Source: Simplicispira sedimenti (GTDB taxonomy: Bacteria > Pseudomonadota > Gammaproteobacteria > Burkholderiales > Burkholderiaceae_C). Taken from it: DNA of 64,000 nt. The position numbers and the translations under genes are program-made. How positions within the stretch are numbered: the stretch's first letter is position 1; each line of letters begins with the position of its first letter. Under the pieces are notes generated by a model, which was not told the origin of the DNA, searched no databases, and saw only the letters and a list, made by a program, of their open reading frames with translations. Positions 17,211-26,630 of the stretch are shown piece by piece. The stretch spans positions 1 through 64,000 of the forward strand of contig NZ_JAKVIJ010000008.1 of NCBI RefSeq assembly GCF_022760965.1. The letters are read 5' to 3'.

Positions 17211-20084
17211 TCATAGAGTCCGCGCGATTTCCTTGATCTCGAAGAACTCCAGCTGATCACCTTCCTTGATGTCGTTGTAGTTCTTGAGCTTGATACCGCA
17301 CTCGAAGCCTTCCTTGACTTCCTTGACGTCGTCCTTGAGGCGGCGCACCGACTCCACATCGCCCGTGTACACCACCACGTTGTCGCGCAGCAGACGGAAC
17401 TTGCAGTTGCGCGTGACCTGGCCGGAGGTGATGTAGGAACCCGCCACCGTGCCGATCTTGGAGGCCACGAACACGGTGCGGATTTCCGCAGTACCCAGGG
17501 CTTCTTCGCGTTGCTCAGGCGCCAGCATGCCAGACATGGCCGCCTTCAACTCATCCACTGCGTCATAGATGATGTTGTAGTAGTGGATGTCCACACCATT
17601 GGTCTCGGCCGTCTTGCGCGCGCCAGCGTCGGCACGCACGTTGAAGCCGATGACGATGGCCTTGGATGCGATGGCAAGGTTGATGTCGCTTTCGCTGATG
17701 CCGCCGACGCCCGCATACACGAGCTGGACCTTGATTTCCTCGTTGGAGAGCTTCAGCAGCGAGGCGGCCAGCGCTTCCTGCGAACCCTGCACGTCGGCCT
17801 TGATGATGATGGGCAAGGTTTGCACTTCGCCCGCCGTCATTTCGGAGAACACGTTCTCCAGCTTCGCGGCCTGCTGCTTGGCCAGCTTGGTGTTGCGGAA
17901 CTTGCCAGCACGGTAGGTGGCAATTTCACGCGCACGGCGCTCGTCCAGCATGACCATGAACTCGTCACCCGCCTGGGGCACATCGGACAGGCCCTGGATT
18001 TCCACCGGAATGGAAGGCCCGGCTGTCTTGGAGGTACGGCCGTTTTCATCCAGCATGGCGCGCACACGGCCGTAGGTCTGGCCTGCCAGCACCACGTCGC
18101 CCACCTTCAGCGTACCGGACTGAACCAACACCGTGGCCACAGGGCCGCGGCCCTTGTCGAGCTGGGCTTCGATGACGAGACCCTTGGCGGTGGCTTCCAC
18201 CGGCGCCTTGAGTTCCAGCACTTCGGCCTGCAACAGCACCTGCTCCAGCAGTTCATCGATGCCCATGCCGGTCTTGGAGGACACGGGAACAAAAGGCGAA
18301 TCGCCACCGTATTCTTCGGGCACCACCTCCACTGCCACCAGTTCCTGCTTCACGCGGTCCGGGTTGGCATCGGGCTTGTCGGCCTTGGTGATGGCAACAA
18401 CCATGGGCACCTTGGCAGCCTTGGCGTGCTTGATGGCTTCCTTGGTCTGGGGCATGACACCGTCGTCGGCTGCCACCACCAGGATCACAATGTCGGTGGC
18501 CTGTGCACCGCGCGCACGCATGGCCGTAAAGGCTTCGTGGCCGGGGGTATCCAGGAAGGTCACCATGCCGCGCGGCGTATCCACGTGGTACGCGCCAATG
18601 TGCTGCGTGATGCCACCTGCCTCGCCCGAAGCGACCTTGGTGCGACGGATGTAGTCCAGCAGTGAGGTCTTGCCGTGGTCCACGTGGCCCATGACGGTGA
18701 CCACGGGCGCACGAGGCAGAACCTCGGCGTCCTGCATTGCCGATTCCTCGTCGGTAAAGGCTTCCGGATCGTCCAGCGCCGCCACCACAGCCTTGTGGCC
18801 CAGTTCTTCGACCACGATCATGGCCGTGTCCTGGTCCAGGGGCTGGTTGATGGTGGCCATCTGGCCCAGCTTCATGAGCTGCTTGATGACCTCGGACGCC
18901 TTGATGGACATCTTGTGTGCCAGCTCGGCCACAGTGATGGTCTCGGGCACGTGCACTTCCAGGGTGCGCACTTCGGCCACAGCGGCCTGGCCCATGTCGT
19001 GCGAACGATCCCGATCGCCGCGCCGACCGCCGCCCTTGGGGCCACCTGCGCGCCAGGCGCTGCCACGGGCAGAACCACCAGTGGTGTCACCACGGGTTTT
19101 GATCTCTTTCTTCTTGCCAGGCTCGCCGGCCCAGCTGGAAGACAGCTTGGCGGATTTGACTTCTTTGCCACCTGCGCCAGCGCCAGCACCAGCCGTCGCT
19201 GCACCACCTGCGGTGCGACCTGCGCCCGCTGCCGGGGTGTTGGCAGGCTTGTGCAGGGTGCCCTTCTTGGGCTCGGCTGCAGCCGCACGGGCAGCGGGCT
19301 TGGGTTCCTCGGGCTTCTTGGCCACCAGCACCTTGGCGGGCGTGGACATCATGGAACGGATGGCCGCAGCCTCCTCCAGCGCCTTGCGACGGCGCTCCTC
19401 CAGATCCTTGGCACGTGCCGACTCATCCGCGGCACGGGCCTTGGCTTCAGCGTCTGCCTTGGCACGCGCCTCAGCCTGTGCGGCAGCGCGCGCAGCAGCT
19501 TCCTGCTCTTGTTCTCGCGTGGCTTCCTGCTTGGCGGCAGATGCCTGTGCCTTCTTGGCCGCTTCTTCGGCAGCATAGGCGGCAGCGCGCTCGGCGGCCT
19601 CGCGTTCACGGCGCTCGCGGTCCTCACGCTCCAGGCGCTGGGCTGCAAGCTCTTCTTCCTGGCGGCGGATCAGCTCAGCCTGGTGGCGGGCCTCTTCTTC
19701 ACGCCGTGCCAGTTCGGCCTGTTCGGGATCGGGCTGCTCGGGCTTGGCCTCTGGCACCGGGGCCTGGGCGGCCTCGGCGGCCTCATCGCGCTTGACGAAA
19801 GTGCGCTTCTTGCGCACTTCCACCTGGATGGTGCGCGCCTTGCCGGTGGCATCGGCCTGCTTGATCTCGGTGGTGGACTTGGTGACCAGCGTGATCTTCT
19901 TGCGGTCACCCTGGGCCACGCCATGGCTGGCCTGCAGGTGGGCGAGCAGCTTTTGCTTGTCTGCCTCGGTCAACGCATCTGCGGGCGACGACTTGACCAC
20001 GCCTGCCGACTTGAGCTGTTCGAGCAGGACTTCAGGGGTTTTCTTGAGTTCGCTGGCGAACTCTGCGACGGTGTTACTCGACAT
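17211..20084 (-). CDS. infB: Translation initiation factor IF-2
   Basis: 957 residues. Delivers initiator tRNA to the 30S subunit with GTP. The N-terminal IF2_N module (VAEFASELKKTPEVLLEQL) is followed by a very long Ala/Glu/Arg-rich, probably helical linker (about 90-330) and a second IF2_N-type domain (about 375-430). The GTPase motifs are GHVDHGKTS, DTPGHEAF and TKADKPDA. Domains II-IV complete the protein (...GDQLEFFEIKEIARTL). It sits 24 nt after nusA in the conserved nusA-infB operon. The long linker is normal for proteobacterial IF-2. Shorter isoforms from internal starts are possible but not evident. Confidence 0.97.
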   Translation of the reverse strand: MSSNTVAEFASELKKTPEVLLEQLKSAGVVKSSPADALTEADKQKLLAHLQASHGVAQGDRKKITLVTKSTTEIKQADATGKARTIQVEVRKKRTFVKRDEAAEAAQAPVPEAKPEQPDPEQAELARREEEARHQAELIRRQEEELAAQRLEREDRERREREAAERAAAYAAEEAAKKAQASAAKQEATREQEQEAAARAAAQAEARAKADAEAKARAADESARAKDLEERRRKALEEAAAIRSMMSTPAKVLVAKKPEEPKPAARAAAAEPKKGTLHKPANTPAAGAGRTAGGAATAGAGAGAGGKEVKSAKLSSSWAGEPGKKKEIKTRGDTTGGSARGSAWRAGGPKGGGRRGDRDRSHDMGQAAVAEVRTLEVHVPETITVAELAHKMSIKASEVIKQLMKLGQMATINQPLDQDTAMIVVEELGHKAVVAALDDPEAFTDEESAMQDAEVLPRAPVVTVMGHVDHGKTSLLDYIRRTKVASGEAGGITQHIGAYHVDTPRGMVTFLDTPGHEAFTAMRARGAQATDIVILVVAADDGVMPQTKEAIKHAKAAKVPMVVAITKADKPDANPDRVKQELVAVEVVPEEYGGDSPFVPVSSKTGMGIDELLEQVLLQAEVLELKAPVEATAKGLVIEAQLDKGRGPVATVLVQSGTLKVGDVVLAGQTYGRVRAMLDENGRTSKTAGPSIPVEIQGLSDVPQAGDEFMVMLDERRAREIATYRAGKFRNTKLAKQQAAKLENVFSEMTAGEVQTLPIIIKADVQGSQEALAASLLKLSNEEIKVQLVYAGVGGISESDINLAIASKAIVIGFNVRADAGARKTAETNGVDIHYYNIIYDAVDELKAAMSGMLAPEQREEALGTAEIRTVFVASKIGTVAGSYITSGQVTRNCKFRLLRDNVVVYTGDVESVRRLKDDVKEVKEGFECGIKLKNYNDIKEGDQLEFFEIKEIARTL

Positions 20085-20108
20085 ATTGGCTCTGTTCCTC
20101 CCTGACCC

Positions 20109-21593
20109 TTACTCTTGCCCCGTGAACCAGTGTTCACGCGCCTTCATGATCAAGGCCTTGGCTTCTTCCTCGGACTGTCCGGTCAGTTCGGTCAGTTCAT
20201 CGATGGCCAAATCGGCCAGTTCGTCACGGGTGTGCACTCCACCATCAGCCAGCTTGGCAATGAGTTCGGGGGTCATGCCTTCGAGGTCGCGCAGGTCTTG
20301 CGACACACTCTCGACGCTGTCCTCGCGGGCGATTTCCATGGTGAGCAGCACGTCCTTGGCACGGGCACGCAGCTCGTTGACGGTTTCCTCGTCGAAACTC
20401 TCGATCTCCAGCATTTCCTGCAGCGGCACATAGGCCACTTCTTCGAGGCTTGTGAAACCTTCCTCGATCAGGATGTCGGCAATCTCCTGGTCCACATCGA
20501 GCTTTTCCATGAACAGACGACGTGCCGCTTCGGTTTCGTTGGCGTGCTTCTGCGCAGACTCGGCGGCGTCCATGATGTTGATCTTCCAACCGGTCAGGTC
20601 GGACGCCAGACGCACGTTCTGGCCGCCCCGGCCAATGGCGATGGCCAGGTTTTCCTCGTCCACCACCACGTCCATGGCGTGCTTTTCCTCGTCCACCACG
20701 ATGGACTGCACATTGGCCGGTGCCAGAGCGCCGATGACGAACTGCGCCGGGTCCTCAGACCACAGCACGATGTCCACGCGCTCACCGGCCAGCTCGTTGG
20801 TCACGGCGTTGACGCGCGTGCCACGCACCCCCACGCAAGTGCCGATGGGGTCCACACGGCGGTCGTGCGAGAGCACGGCAATCTTGGCACGGCTACCGGG
20901 GTCGCGGGCGCAGCTCTTGATCTCCAGCAGGCCCTGCTCGATCTCGGGCACTTCATGGCGGAACAGCTCGATCATGAACTCGGGCGCCGAACGCGAGAGG
21001 ATGATGGGCGCGCCCCGCAGCGTCAGATCCACCTCCATGATCATGGCGCGCACGCGGTCGCCGGTGCGCAGGTTTTCCTTGGGGATCATTTCAGAGCGGC
21101 GCAGACGACCCTCGACACGACCGGATTCGACAATGAGGTCGCCCTTGTCCATGCGCTTGACGGTGCCGGTGAAGATCTTTTCGCCACGCGACATGAAGTC
21201 GTTGAGCAGCATTTCGCGCTCGGCGTCGCGGATTTTCTGCAGGATGACCTGCTTGGCCGCCATGGCGCCAATGCGGCCAATCGGCACGGATTCGACCGGC
21301 TCTTCGATGTACTCCCCCACCTGGATGCCGGGAACGCGGTCTTGCGCGTCCATGAGCATTTCTTCGGCGTCGGGGTTTTGCAGGCCAGCATCGTCGGGCA
21401 CCACCAGCCAGCGGCGGAAGGTTTCGTAGTTGCCACTGTCGCGATCCACAGACACGCGGATGTCAACCTCGCCCTCGTACAGCTTCTTTGTCGCCTGGGC
21501 CAGGGCGGCCTCGACCGCACCCAGAACCACATCGCGCTCGACGTTCTTCTCGCGCGAAATGGCTTCCACCAACATCAACAATTCGCGATTCAT
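20109..21593 (-). CDS. nusA: Transcription termination/antitermination factor NusA
   Basis: 494 residues. Binds RNA polymerase and controls pausing, termination and rRNA antitermination. Domain order is standard: an N-terminal RNAP-binding domain (MNRELLMLVEAISREKNV), S1 (about 135-200, GEKIFTGTVKRMDKGDLIVE), KH1 and KH2 (VGVRGTRVNAV; AIGRGGQNVRLAS), and two acidic C-terminal repeats (about 370-494) as in E. coli NusA. It lies between rimP (83-nt gap) and infB (24 nt). The overlapping plus-strand frame is a shadow. Confidence 0.97.
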   Translation of the reverse strand: MNRELLMLVEAISREKNVERDVVLGAVEAALAQATKKLYEGEVDIRVSVDRDSGNYETFRRWLVVPDDAGLQNPDAEEMLMDAQDRVPGIQVGEYIEEPVESVPIGRIGAMAAKQVILQKIRDAEREMLLNDFMSRGEKIFTGTVKRMDKGDLIVESGRVEGRLRRSEMIPKENLRTGDRVRAMIMEVDLTLRGAPIILSRSAPEFMIELFRHEVPEIEQGLLEIKSCARDPGSRAKIAVLSHDRRVDPIGTCVGVRGTRVNAVTNELAGERVDIVLWSEDPAQFVIGALAPANVQSIVVDEEKHAMDVVVDEENLAIAIGRGGQNVRLASDLTGWKINIMDAAESAQKHANETEAARRLFMEKLDVDQEIADILIEEGFTSLEEVAYVPLQEMLEIESFDEETVNELRARAKDVLLTMEIAREDSVESVSQDLRDLEGMTPELIAKLADGGVHTRDELADLAIDELTELTGQSEEEAKALIMKAREHWFTGQE

Positions 21594-21676
21594 GCCACGA
21601 CTCTCCTGTTCTTAATCACCCGCAGAGCCCGCGCCAGGCGGCAGACCCCTCATCCATATCCGGCAAGCCGGCCCGG

Positions 21677-22258
21677 TCAGAGCCCGGACGCAGCGCCCCT
21701 TCCCTTGAAATCCACAATCGGCGCCAAACGCGCCTCACGCAACTCGTCCAGCGTGAACCCCAACACCTGCAGCGGTGCGGGTGCACGCTTCTTGCTGATC
21801 TTCTGGCCCGGCTTGACGGCGGGCTCATCGCTCCAAACGATCTGCCAGCCACCCGCCTCGGCCCGCGACAGTCGGCCACGAAACTTCTTGCGCAAGGGGC
21901 TCACCTGGCCCGCCGCAGCCGCCCCCATGGGCGCCTTGAGGGTGATGTCGATCACCTCGCCCTCGAAACGCTGGTAATCCTGCTCATGGCGCAAAGGCCG
22001 GTCGATGCCGGGGGAGGAGACCTCCAGGCGCTTGTAGTCCACGCCATCGACCTCCAGCGCAAACTGGAGCTGGCGCGTCACTTTTTCGCAGTCTTCGACG
22101 GTAATGAACTGTGGAGGCACAGCAGCCTCGCCCTCCGTCGGCGGCTGCCACGGCCAGTCGATGGTGATACGCAGGGTGCCACCCTGGGCGCGTTCGATCT
22201 CGACCAGGTCGTAACCCAGGCCGCTGACGGTTTGCTCGACGATCTGCTGTAGTGCCAC
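21677..22258 (-). CDS. rimP: Ribosome maturation factor RimP
   Basis: 193 residues, acting in 30S maturation. The family motif near the centre is seen as VSSPGIDRPL, preceded by the N-terminal alpha/beta domain (LGYDLVEIERAQGGTLRITID) and followed by an SH3-like C-terminal domain. It starts with GTG at 22258. An insertion of small residues (about 105-125) and a basic tail make it somewhat longer than the E. coli protein. As first gene of the nusA-infB operon its upstream region (22259-22331) should hold the promoter; I saw no confident -35/-10 pair there, only an AT-rich stretch. Confidence 0.93.
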   Translation of the reverse strand: MALQQIVEQTVSGLGYDLVEIERAQGGTLRITIDWPWQPPTEGEAAVPPQFITVEDCEKVTRQLQFALEVDGVDYKRLEVSSPGIDRPLRHEQDYQRFEGEVIDITLKAPMGAAAAGQVSPLRKKFRGRLSRAEAGGWQIVWSDEPAVKPGQKISKKRAPAPLQVLGFTLDELREARLAPIVDFKGRGAASGL

Positions 22259-22331
22259 TGGTATTCAATTACCGCAAAAACAAAAAACCCGATAACCCCT
22301 CAGAGGCTTCGAGCTCCAAAAGCAAACGACC

Positions 22332-22363
22332 AAAAAAAACGGGCGGTTGGTACCCGCCCGTTT
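22332..22363 (-). terminator. Rho-independent terminator between the thioredoxin-like gene and rimP
   Basis: On the minus strand a 10-bp GC-rich stem (AAACGGGCGG/CCGCCCGTTT, 7-nt loop) runs into eight Ts. It ends the transcript of the thioredoxin-like gene and isolates rimP. Flanking GGTCGT/ACGACC can extend the structure. Confidence 0.85.
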
Positions 22364-22427
22364 GGTCGTGAGGCCCGCATTGTAACCTGCAAAGCCTTGA
22401 TTCGCAAGCCAGAGCGGCCCTTTTTTG

Positions 22428-22838
22428 TCAAGCAAACACCCTACTCAACCCGCCCACGGCATACGCTTGGCGAATCCGCTCCATCAAGGCCATGGCCGAA
22501 GCATCCCGCAGCAACGGCGGCGGGTCGTCCTGCCAGCGCTGCAACATGCGCTCCAGCACAGCCGCCTGTGGCAGCAAGGCCCCCAGGAAGCGCACCCCTG
22601 CCGCGTCGGCCAGCAGCAGGGTTGGGAAGGTCTCCACGTCATAGTCACCAGCGACGTCGGCCTCATCTTCGATGTCCAGCCAGACAAAACGCGCCCAGGG
22701 AAACTGCCGCGCCAGGGTATCAATGACGGCGCGGTAGTCCCGGCAGGTGCCGCACCACTGGGCACACAGGCAGACCACCCAAGCGTCGGAATCGGCATCT
22801 GGGGTAGCAGGGACAGGCGAACAGGCCTGAGGGGACAT
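22428..22838 (-). CDS. Thioredoxin-fold protein with CGTC active site
   Basis: 136 residues from the chosen ATG at 22838; an in-frame start at 22874 would add 12. The thioredoxin motif is WVVCLCAQWCGTCRDYR, with CGTC replacing the usual CGPC, and the cis-proline region is FPTLLLAD. The long C-terminal helix region (about 95-136) is atypical. There is no signal peptide, so it is likely cytoplasmic and may be a reductant or thiol-disulfide exchanger. It lies 68 nt downstream of the ACR3 arsenite pump gene on the same strand with a terminator after it, so it may be the last gene of the ars operon. Equally it may be an unrelated core gene beside rimP. Confidence 0.75.
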   Translation of the reverse strand: MSPQACSPVPATPDADSDAWVVCLCAQWCGTCRDYRAVIDTLARQFPWARFVWLDIEDEADVAGDYDVETFPTLLLADAAGVRFLGALLPQAAVLERMLQRWQDDPPPLLRDASAMALMERIRQAYAVGGLSRVFA

Positions 22839-22906
22839 AGAGAAGATACCTTGCAAATCAACGGTACGCCGCAACGGCGTTCAAGGCTGTGATGGTAACG
22901 GCACCA

Positions 22907-23923
22907 TCACCCCTCAAACCAGTGCCGCGTGCGGTTGACCAGCGCCACCAGCGACAGCATCACCGGCACCTCCACCAGCACGCCCACCACGGTGGCCAGC
23001 GCAGCGCCCGAGTTCAGGCCGAACAACGAGATTGCCACCGCCACGGCGAGCTCGAAGAAGTTCGAGGTGCCGATCAGACAGGCCGGCCCGGCCACGTTGT
23101 GCGGCAGCCTGAGCCAGCGCGCCGCCACCAGGCTGATGGCGAAGATGCCATAGCTCTGCACAATCAGCGGAACGGCGATCAGACCGATCACCAGCGGCTG
23201 GGCCACGATGGTGCCCGCCTGGAAGCCGAACAGCAGCACCACGGTGGCGATCAGCCCGACGATGGACCAGGGCTTGAGCCACGCCACGAAGTCGGCTACC
23301 GATTGGCCCGAGCGGCGCTGCAGCATGTGGCGCGTAGCCATGCCCGCCGCCAGCGGCAACACGACGTAGAGCACGGTGGAGAGCACCAGCGTCTCCCAGG
23401 GCACGGTCACGTTGGTCACGCCCAGCAGAAAGGCGGCGATGGGCGCGAAGGCCACCACCATGATGAGGTCGTTGACGGACACCTGCACCAGCGTGTAGTT
23501 GGCGTCGCCCTTCACCAGTTGGCTCCAGACGAACACCATGGCCGTGCACGGTGCCACGCCCAGCAGGATCATGCCGGCGATGTATTCGCTGGCCGACCGC
23601 GCATCGACCCAGGGCGCGAACAGGTATTGAAAGAACAACACGCCCAGCGCCGCCATGGTGAATGGCTTGATGAGCCAGTTGACCACCAGTGTGAGCAGCA
23701 GCCCGCGCGGCTTCTGGCCCACGTCCTTGACGGCGCTCCAGTCGATCTGGATCATCATCGGGTAGATCATCACCCAGATGAACACGGCCACCACCAGGTT
23801 GACATGCGCCACCTCCAGCCCGGCGATGGCCTGGAAGGCTCCGGGCGCCAACAACCCCAGGCCCACGCCCGCCAGGATGCCCAGGCCCACCCAAACGGTC
23901 AGATATCGCTCGAACAGCCCCAT
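22907..23923 (-). CDS. ACR3-family arsenite efflux permease
   Basis: 338 residues with ten hydrophobic segments. ACR3 pumps As(III) out through the inner membrane; genes are often labelled arsB or acr3. The transport cysteine in GVAPCTAMVFVWS and the conserved glutamate segment VLVEVPVMLSLV are present, and IYPMMIQIDWS is typical. It begins 1 nt after arsA ends, so ArsA could energise it as an ATP-driven pump. The presence of both arsD and arsA supports that, although ArsA is classically partnered with ArsB. Confidence 0.93.
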   Translation of the reverse strand: MGLFERYLTVWVGLGILAGVGLGLLAPGAFQAIAGLEVAHVNLVVAVFIWVMIYPMMIQIDWSAVKDVGQKPRGLLLTLVVNWLIKPFTMAALGVLFFQYLFAPWVDARSASEYIAGMILLGVAPCTAMVFVWSQLVKGDANYTLVQVSVNDLIMVVAFAPIAAFLLGVTNVTVPWETLVLSTVLYVVLPLAAGMATRHMLQRRSGQSVADFVAWLKPWSIVGLIATVVLLFGFQAGTIVAQPLVIGLIAVPLIVQSYGIFAISLVAARWLRLPHNVAGPACLIGTSNFFELAVAVAISLFGLNSGAALATVVGVLVEVPVMLSLVALVNRTRHWFEG

Positions 23924-23924
23924 G

Positions 23925-25703
23925 TCATGCCCCCGTGGTTGGCAGCGCAGCGCCCGCCAGTTGCAGCAGGCGCGGCACGCCCACGGGCTCCTCGCTGAGC
24001 AGCGGCACCACGGCGTGGCGCGCGGCGTGGCGCGTGGCCACGGCCTCGATCTCGCGCAGCTCGTTGCGGGCGCGCTGGCGCAGCAGCGGTGAGGTGACGC
24101 GGGCCGCTGCCACGCTGTTGTTCACCACCCAGGCCCAGGGTTCGATGCCCGCGCGGCGAAGGTCGGCCTGCAGATTGGCGGCTTCGAGCACTGGCGTGGT
24201 CTCGGCCAGCGTGGCGATGAGCACCTTGGTCTGCTTCGGGTCCTGCAACTGCATCATGGGCGTGGTGAAGTGCAGGCCCTTGTCGCCCATCTGGCGCACG
24301 ATGTCGCGGTGGTAGGCGCCGGTGGCGTCGAGCAGCAGCAGCGTGTGGCCGGTGGGCGCGGTGTCCATCACCACGAATTTGCGGCCCGCCTCGCGGATCA
24401 CGCGCGAGAAAGCCTGGAACACCGCGATCTCTTCCGTGCAGGGCGAGCGAAGGTCTTCTTCGAGCAGCGCACGGCCCGCCGCATCGAGCCCGGCGCCCTT
24501 GCTGGCCAGCACCTGCTGGCGGTAGCGCTCGGTGACTTCGTGCGGGTCGATGCGGCTCACGCTCAAATGCTCCAGCGATCCCGCCAGCGTTTCCTGGAGG
24601 TGCGCCGCCGGGTCGGAGGTGGTCAGATGCACCTCGTGCCCCCGGTGCGCCAACTCCACGGCCACGGCGGCGGCCAGCGTGGTCTTGCCCACGCCGCCCT
24701 TGCCCATGACCATCACCAGCCCATGGCCATCCTGGGCGATCTCGTCCACCAGCCGGGACAGGCTGGGCGCCTGCAGCAGGGGCAGGCTCTCACCGGGGGC
24801 CTCGCCTGCGGTGGCCGGGGCCGCATCGAGCAACTGGCGCAGGGCATCAATGCCCACCAGATTGAAGGGCTTGAGCGGCACCTGGTCCAGCGGCAGCGCG
24901 CGCAGGCCTTCGGGCAGGGCGGCCAGCGCCGCCCGCTCGCGCCGGCACACGGCAGCGGCCAGCGGATCGTGCTCGGCTTCCGCCAAGGGCAGCACGCCGT
25001 TGACGACCAGGCACTGCTGGCGCAGGCCGATGGCGGCCAGCTCGGCATGGGTGCGCGCGGCCTCGCGCAGCGTGGCGGGCTGGGCGCGCGCCACCAGCAC
25101 CAGCCGGGTGTGGGCGGGGTCGGCCAGCGCCTCCACGGCGGCCTGGTAGCGCTCGCGCTGCTTCTCCAGCCCGGCCAGCGGCCCCAGGCACGAGGCATCG
25201 CCCTTGCCCGCCTCAAGAAAACCGCTCCAGGCACCGGGCAACTGCAGCAGCCGGATGGTGTGGCCGGTGGGCGCGGTGTCGAACAGGATGTGCTCGTACT
25301 GCGCGTGGAGCGCCGTGTCGGTCAGCAGCGCGGTGAATTCGTCAAAGGCGGCGATCTCGGTGGTGCAGGCGCCCGAGAGTTGCTCCTCGATGCCCTTGAC
25401 CACCGCATCCGGCAGCACGCCACGCACCGGGCCGACGATGCGGTCGCGGTAGCCCTGTGCGGCGGCCTGCGGGTCGATCTCCAGCGCCGCCAGGCCCGGC
25501 ACCTCCGGCACGGGCGTGATGTGGTTGCCAATCGCGATGCCGAACACCTGCCCGACGTTGGAGGCCGGATCGGTGCTCACCAGCAGCACGCGCCGCCCTT
25601 GCGCCACCAGGTGCAGCGCGGTGGCGCAGGCGAGCGAGGTCTTGCCCACGCCTCCCTTGCCGGTAAAGAAAAGAAAGCGCGGAGCGTGGTCGAGAAAATG
25701 CAT
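23925..25703 (-). CDS. arsA: Arsenite-transporting ATPase ArsA
   Basis: 592 residues made of two homologous halves, as in classical ArsA. Each half has a deviant Walker A (GKGGVGKTS near residue 15 and GKGGVGKTT in the second half) and a signal DTAPTGHT motif. ArsA hydrolyses ATP to drive As(III)/Sb(III) export with a membrane subunit, accepting metal from ArsD. The ATG at 25703 (MHFLDHAPRFLFFTGKGGVG) is used; the longer open frame upstream overlaps arsD in another frame. arsD lies 46 nt upstream and the ACR3 pump 1 nt downstream. Confidence 0.95.
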   Translation of the reverse strand: MHFLDHAPRFLFFTGKGGVGKTSLACATALHLVAQGRRVLLVSTDPASNVGQVFGIAIGNHITPVPEVPGLAALEIDPQAAAQGYRDRIVGPVRGVLPDAVVKGIEEQLSGACTTEIAAFDEFTALLTDTALHAQYEHILFDTAPTGHTIRLLQLPGAWSGFLEAGKGDASCLGPLAGLEKQRERYQAAVEALADPAHTRLVLVARAQPATLREAARTHAELAAIGLRQQCLVVNGVLPLAEAEHDPLAAAVCRRERAALAALPEGLRALPLDQVPLKPFNLVGIDALRQLLDAAPATAGEAPGESLPLLQAPSLSRLVDEIAQDGHGLVMVMGKGGVGKTTLAAAVAVELAHRGHEVHLTTSDPAAHLQETLAGSLEHLSVSRIDPHEVTERYRQQVLASKGAGLDAAGRALLEEDLRSPCTEEIAVFQAFSRVIREAGRKFVVMDTAPTGHTLLLLDATGAYHRDIVRQMGDKGLHFTTPMMQLQDPKQTKVLIATLAETTPVLEAANLQADLRRAGIEPWAWVVNNSVAAARVTSPLLRQRARNELREIEAVATRHAARHAVVPLLSEEPVGVPRLLQLAGAALPTTGA

Positions 25704-25749
25704 GGCAGCGTGGGGTGAAGTGACGAGAGCGGAGACAAGCACGCGGCGC

Positions 25750-26115
25750 TCAGCCGCAGCAACCACCCGAACAGCAGTTGCCGGCACTCTCGGCCTTGGC
25801 GGCGGCAGGCGCGGCCAGGCCAGCCCAGCGCGCCAGGTCGGCGCGCGAGGGGTAGCGGCCCGCCAGCACGATCTGGCCGTCCACCAGCGTGAGCGGCAGC
25901 GCCTCCTGCCCTGCGCGCTCCAGGAAAGCCTTGACCGGTGCGCTCTCCGCGAAGGCCATGGGCTGCTGCGCGAGGTTGAAGCGCTCCAGCTGGGCGCCGT
26001 TCTGGCGCGCCCAGTCGGCATCGGCCGAGAAGTTGACGAGGTTCTGGTCCACATCGGTGCCGCACACGCCGCTGCTGCAGCACAGGGCCGGGTCGAAAAT
26101 CTGGATGGTGCTCAT
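25750..26115 (-). CDS. arsD: Arsenical metallochaperone/repressor ArsD
   Basis: 121 residues. Transfers As(III) to ArsA and can act as a weak co-repressor. The critical cysteines are in their canonical places: Cys12, Cys13 and Cys18 (FDPALCCSSGVCG). Vicinal pairs near the C-terminus (CCSGGCC, about 114-120) match the auxiliary sites of longer ArsD proteins. The ATG at 26115 is preceded by AGGAG at good spacing. It sits between arsC (14 nt upstream) and arsA. Confidence 0.95.
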   Translation of the reverse strand: MSTIQIFDPALCCSSGVCGTDVDQNLVNFSADADWARQNGAQLERFNLAQQPMAFAESAPVKAFLERAGQEALPLTLVDGQIVLAGRYPSRADLARWAGLAAPAAAKAESAGNCCSGGCCG

Positions 26116-26129
26116 GGGTACTCCTGGTT

Positions 26130-26630
26130 TCAATGGGACGAGAGACTGCGTGCCGCATCCTGCAGCAGGCTTTTGTGCAATTTTTCCGGCGGCAGGCTCA
26201 GCAACAGCTCCAGCCGCTGGCCGATCTCATGCAGCGTGTGGCGGAACGCCTGGCGCTTGACATCGTCTGGAGCATCGCCTGCGGAAGGATCGGCATAGCC
26301 CCAGTGCGCCGTGGCCGGATGGCCAGGCCAGATGGGGCACACCTCGCCCGCCGCGTTGTCGCACACGGTGATGATCAGGTCCATGTGCGGTGCGCCGGGC
26401 GCGGCGAATTCATCCCAGTTCTTGCTGCGCAGCCCCTCGATGGAAATGCCCGCGCTTTGCAGGACTTCGAGCGCCAGCGGGTGGGGTTGCTGCCCTGGAC
26501 GCGGACTGCTGCCGGCCGACCAGGCCTGGAAGCGCCGTGCGGGGGATCGGCGGTCCAGGTGGTTGAGCAAGGCCTCGGACAGGATGCTGCGGGCAGAGTT
26601 GTGGGTACAGAGAAACAGAACATTCAGCAT
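26130..26630 (-). CDS. arsC: Arsenate reductase ArsC, low-molecular-weight phosphatase type
   Basis: 166 residues. Reduces As(V) to As(III), the form exported by the downstream pump. The phosphatase-like loop C-x5-R is at Cys8-Arg14 (CTHNSAR), followed by Ser. This is the thioredoxin-coupled/LMW-PTPase fold and not the glutaredoxin type. The ATG at 26630 overlaps the stop of the DUF2703 gene (TGATG), and a GTG one codon upstream is possible. The C-terminus is longer than in Bacillus ArsC and lacks an obvious Cys82/Cys89 pair, though Cys residues occur at about 90-98 (VCDNAAGEVC). The electron donor is therefore uncertain. Confidence 0.92.
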   Translation of the reverse strand: MLNVLFLCTHNSARSILSEALLNHLDRRSPARRFQAWSAGSSPRPGQQPHPLALEVLQSAGISIEGLRSKNWDEFAAPGAPHMDLIITVCDNAAGEVCPIWPGHPATAHWGYADPSAGDAPDDVKRQAFRHTLHEIGQRLELLLSLPPEKLHKSLLQDAARSLSSH

